From: Chitinophagaceae bacterium | Lineage (GTDB): Bacteria > Bacteroidota > Bacteroidia > Chitinophagales > Chitinophagaceae | Length of the DNA: 7,753 bases | Assembly: GCA_947468255.1 (NCBI GenBank) | Contig: CANIMM010000139.1 | Span: 1 to 7,753, forward strand | Direction of reading: 5' to 3' | In this document: in pieces, positions 5,755 through 7,753 of the stretch | Numbering within the stretch: position 1 is the stretch's first letter | How the letters are laid out: every line of letters starts with the position of its first letter | Notes under the pieces: model-generated | Told to the model about the DNA's origin: nothing | What the model saw: only the letters and a program-made list of their open reading frames with translations | Databases searched by the model: none | Made by a program: the position numbers and the translations under genes

Positions 5755-7667
5755 ATAGTTGAACTAATATTTCCTTCCCTACTAACTATTATCTTAGCTT
5801 CTGACTGGAGGTAATCGATCACCTTCCATATTTTTTCTTTTTTAAACTGTTTACTGCTTTCTAATAATTCTTTTATTCCTGTTGAATGTTTTTCTGTCCA
5901 ATCAAAAATATGACGGGTAATTTGTTCAAACTCTTCCTTACTGATGCGCAGCGATTTTAGGTTAATACAATTATCACAGATACCACAGGGCTTAATTGCT
6001 AGGTCATTGAAGTAGTTGCCAATGATTTGACTTCTGCAGGAAATGGTATTGACAATAAATTCTGAAATAGCTTTTATTCTAGTTTCAAAATTTTTCTTTC
6101 TTTCAATATAGTTATCCAGATTAATCAAAAAGCTATCGGCATACATCCTGTTGATTACTAAACTAAGCTGGGGCGAATCCTTTTGCGCATCATAGGTTAC
6201 AATGCCATATTGTTGTAATTGATGTAACTCCCGCTTTATCTCATCCGGGCTCTTTTTAAGAAAGCGGGCAAGCTCCATTTCATAAATGTTGGCAGGGTAG
6301 TCAAAAATTCCTTCATAGCTGCGAAGCAATCCTTTGATCAGGTTTTCATATTTTGGAAATTGTTTTTCAAAGTCTTCCAACTGCTGCCTATCGGTGTTAA
6401 ATACCAGGGTAGAAGGTTTGAAAAAAACTTCATTGAACCTCAGTATTTCCTCCTGCTCCAGCGTTTTAACGGCATAAGTAGCAGTAAGAATATTGATTTT
6501 AAAGGCAGCTGAAAAACTAGCCATGTCAAAATCAAAACTATTGCCTTCTCCTGCACCTGCAGCTACCTGCAAGTAATTCATCACGGCGATATACACTTGC
6601 TTAATGGTTGCCTTATCCGGATAACGAATGTTGCTTTGTAATTGCATATCGGCAAGTTCTCGGTCATTGTACAACAACACAGCGTAGGCCCTTTTACCAT
6701 CGCGGCCTGCTCTTCCGGCCTCTTGGTAGTAATTTTCGATGCAATCCGGTACGCCATAATGTATGACCAATCTTACATCGGGCTTATCGATTCCCATGCC
6801 AAAAGCATTGGTGCATGCAATGATCCTAGTAGTATTATTGATCCAATTTTCTTGTCGCTTATTTCTTTCATCATTACTCAAACCGGCATGGTAAAAATCG
6901 GCATTGATATTATTTTGCGTGAGTAGTTCTGCAATATCTTTAGTTTGTTTGCGACTTTTGCAATATACAATTCCACTGCCTTTTACATTGTTAATAATCT
7001 CTAGTATTTTATTTTGTTTTGATACTACATTAAAAATACTGTAAGAAAGATTGGCTCTTTCAAAAGATTGCTGAAATTGTTGGTGGTTTTTTTTGAAAAG
7101 CAGTTTTTCGCAAATATCAAGTTGCACAGATTTAGTTGCAGAGGCGGTTAGTGCTAGAATGGGTACATTGGGCAGTTGTTCTCTAATACTGGCGATGCGT
7201 AAATAGGAGGGTCTGAAATCATAGCCCCATTGCGAAATACAATGTGCCTCATCCACCGCCACCATGCTGATATTCATACTAGGTAAATAATCTAGAAACA
7301 AATCAGTTTCTAATCTTTCGGGCGAAACGTATAAAAATTGATAGTTCCCATGGGCTGCATTCTGTAAGGTTTTTTTTACCTCCAAAAAACTCATGCCTGA
7401 GTAAATGGACAATGCAAGGATTCCTTTTTTCTTTAGGCCTTCTACCTGGTCTTTCATCAGAGCAATCAGCGGACTGATAACCAAACAAATTCCATCTTTA
7501 GCCAAGGCGGGCACCTGAAAACAAATGGATTTCCCTCCACCCGTTGGGAGCAAAGCGAGCGTATCCCTTCCTTCCAAAATACTATTGATAATATCCTCCT
7601 GCAAGGGCCGAAATGTATCGTACCCCCAATTTTCTTTTAAAATTTGGTGGATGGAAATTTGTGTCAA
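5748..7667 (-). CDS. recQ: RecQ-family ATP-dependent DNA helicase (short form without HRDC)
   Basis: This is a 3'-5' DNA helicase of the RecQ family, 639 residues, acting in recombination and repair of stalled or broken forks. The visible helicase motifs are motif 0 FRPLQ (19-23), Walker A TGGGKS with Lys46, SPLIALMKDQ (65-74), the DEAH box (139-142) followed by the RecQ aromatic loop CISQWGYDFRPSY (Tyr149 where E. coli RecQ has His), LTASAT in motif III, and motif VI QEAGRAGRDG (315-324). A zinc site is formed by Cys544, Cys561, Cys564 and Cys567. About 220 residues with winged-helix-like character lie between the helicase core and the zinc site, and only 72 follow it; no HRDC domain is visible. 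The start is taken as TTG at 7667-7665. An in-frame TAA lies three codons upstream, and the first in-frame ATG encodes Met71, beyond Walker A. Its terminator overlaps the stop. It is convergent with the LtaS-like gene, and no partner gene is visible. Confidence 0.93.
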   Translation of the reverse strand: MTQISIHQILKENWGYDTFRPLQEDIINSILEGRDTLALLPTGGGKSICFQVPALAKDGICLVISPLIALMKDQVEGLKKKGILALSIYSGMSFLEVKKTLQNAAHGNYQFLYVSPERLETDLFLDYLPSMNISMVAVDEAHCISQWGYDFRPSYLRIASIREQLPNVPILALTASATKSVQLDICEKLLFKKNHQQFQQSFERANLSYSIFNVVSKQNKILEIINNVKGSGIVYCKSRKQTKDIAELLTQNNINADFYHAGLSNDERNKRQENWINNTTRIIACTNAFGMGIDKPDVRLVIHYGVPDCIENYYQEAGRAGRDGKRAYAVLLYNDRELADMQLQSNIRYPDKATIKQVYIAVMNYLQVAAGAGEGNSFDFDMASFSAAFKINILTATYAVKTLEQEEILRFNEVFFKPSTLVFNTDRQQLEDFEKQFPKYENLIKGLLRSYEGIFDYPANIYEMELARFLKKSPDEIKRELHQLQQYGIVTYDAQKDSPQLSLVINRMYADSFLINLDNYIERKKNFETRIKAISEFIVNTISCRSQIIGNYFNDLAIKPCGICDNCINLKSLRISKEEFEQITRHIFDWTEKHSTGIKELLESSKQFKKEKIWKVIDYLQSEAKIIVSREGNISSTIR

Positions 7668-7753
7668 AACGAAAATTTAGTAAAATTCATTCTTGGCCGT
7701 ACAATTTTTAGTGAACAGTAGGCAGAAAGATGCAAAATAAGCTATAAAACCAA
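7668..7753. other. Upstream region of recQ to the window edge
   Basis: These 86 bases contain no coding region I can support. Apart from the recQ promoter candidate, the only other match is a near TAnnTTTG on the minus strand at about 7733-7740, which lacks a well-spaced TTG. The neighbouring gene lies outside the window. Confidence 0.5.
7672..7704 (-). promoter_or_regulatory. Candidate promoter for recQ, close to its TTG start
   Basis: On the minus strand, TTG (7704-7702), a 22-base spacer and TAAATTTT (7679-7672) match the Bacteroidota promoter pattern with only the final G of TAnnTTTG missing. The predicted TTG start at 7667 lies four bases further on, so the leader would be very short or absent. 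The spacing is the same as in the candidate promoter of the LtaS-like gene. This AT-rich match could be chance. Confidence 0.27.

Noticed and set aside
5614..5814. Plus-strand 66-codon open frame in the convergent intergenic region
   Set aside because: It needs a TTG start, runs through both terminator hairpins and into the antisense of recQ, and has no family resemblance.
6642..6926. Plus-strand 94-codon open frame opposite recQ
   Set aside because: It lies wholly inside the conserved helicase region on the other strand and resembles no family.
7733..7740. TTATTTTG on the minus strand as an alternative recQ -7 element
   Set aside because: It is one base out of register with TAnnTTTG, and the only upstream TTG (at the window edge) is too close.

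Overview
The window looks like chromosomal DNA of a member of the Bacteroidota. The supporting signs are the AT-rich composition, the absence of clear Shine-Dalgarno sites, TAnnTTTG-like promoter elements near starts, a signal peptide ending in SAQ and another in FAQ, and the character of the proteins. A Chitinophagaceae- or Sphingobacteriia-like source fits best, but that is a judgement by resemblance. Nothing mobile was found: no tRNA, rRNA, CRISPR array, transposase or phage gene.

Layout. (1) Positions 1-3451, minus strand: a two-gene operon for a secreted M16 (insulinase-like) zinc peptidase pair. The upstream gene (2144-3451) encodes the catalytic subunit with HxxEH. The downstream gene (2089 to beyond position 1) encodes a partner that lacks the zinc motif, carries the Arg/Tyr pair typical of such partners, and has an extra C-terminal domain of about 210 residues. 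Only its last few residues seem to lie outside the window. (2) Positions 3452-3601: a divergent promoter region. (3) Positions 3602-5527, plus strand: a five-helix membrane protein of the LtaS-like phosphotransferase family with all catalytic residues. (4) Positions 5528-5747: a convergent intergenic region with one intrinsic terminator per strand, back to back, and a possible very short RNA. (5) Positions 5748-7667, minus strand: a RecQ-family helicase of the roughly 640-residue type, apparently starting at TTG. (6) Positions 7668-7753: its upstream region.

The two M16 genes work as a unit, probably degrading peptides in the periplasm. The LtaS-like enzyme is an envelope enzyme with an unknown acceptor, and RecQ is a DNA repair helicase. 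No functional link among these three is evident. I see no new defence or mobile system. The more interesting points are small in scale: a tandem palindrome forming the recQ terminator and overlapping its stop codon, two convergent terminators sharing one AT-rich tract, a TTG start for recQ, promoter-like elements that almost abut two start codons, and unusual domain layouts in RecQ and in the M16 partner.
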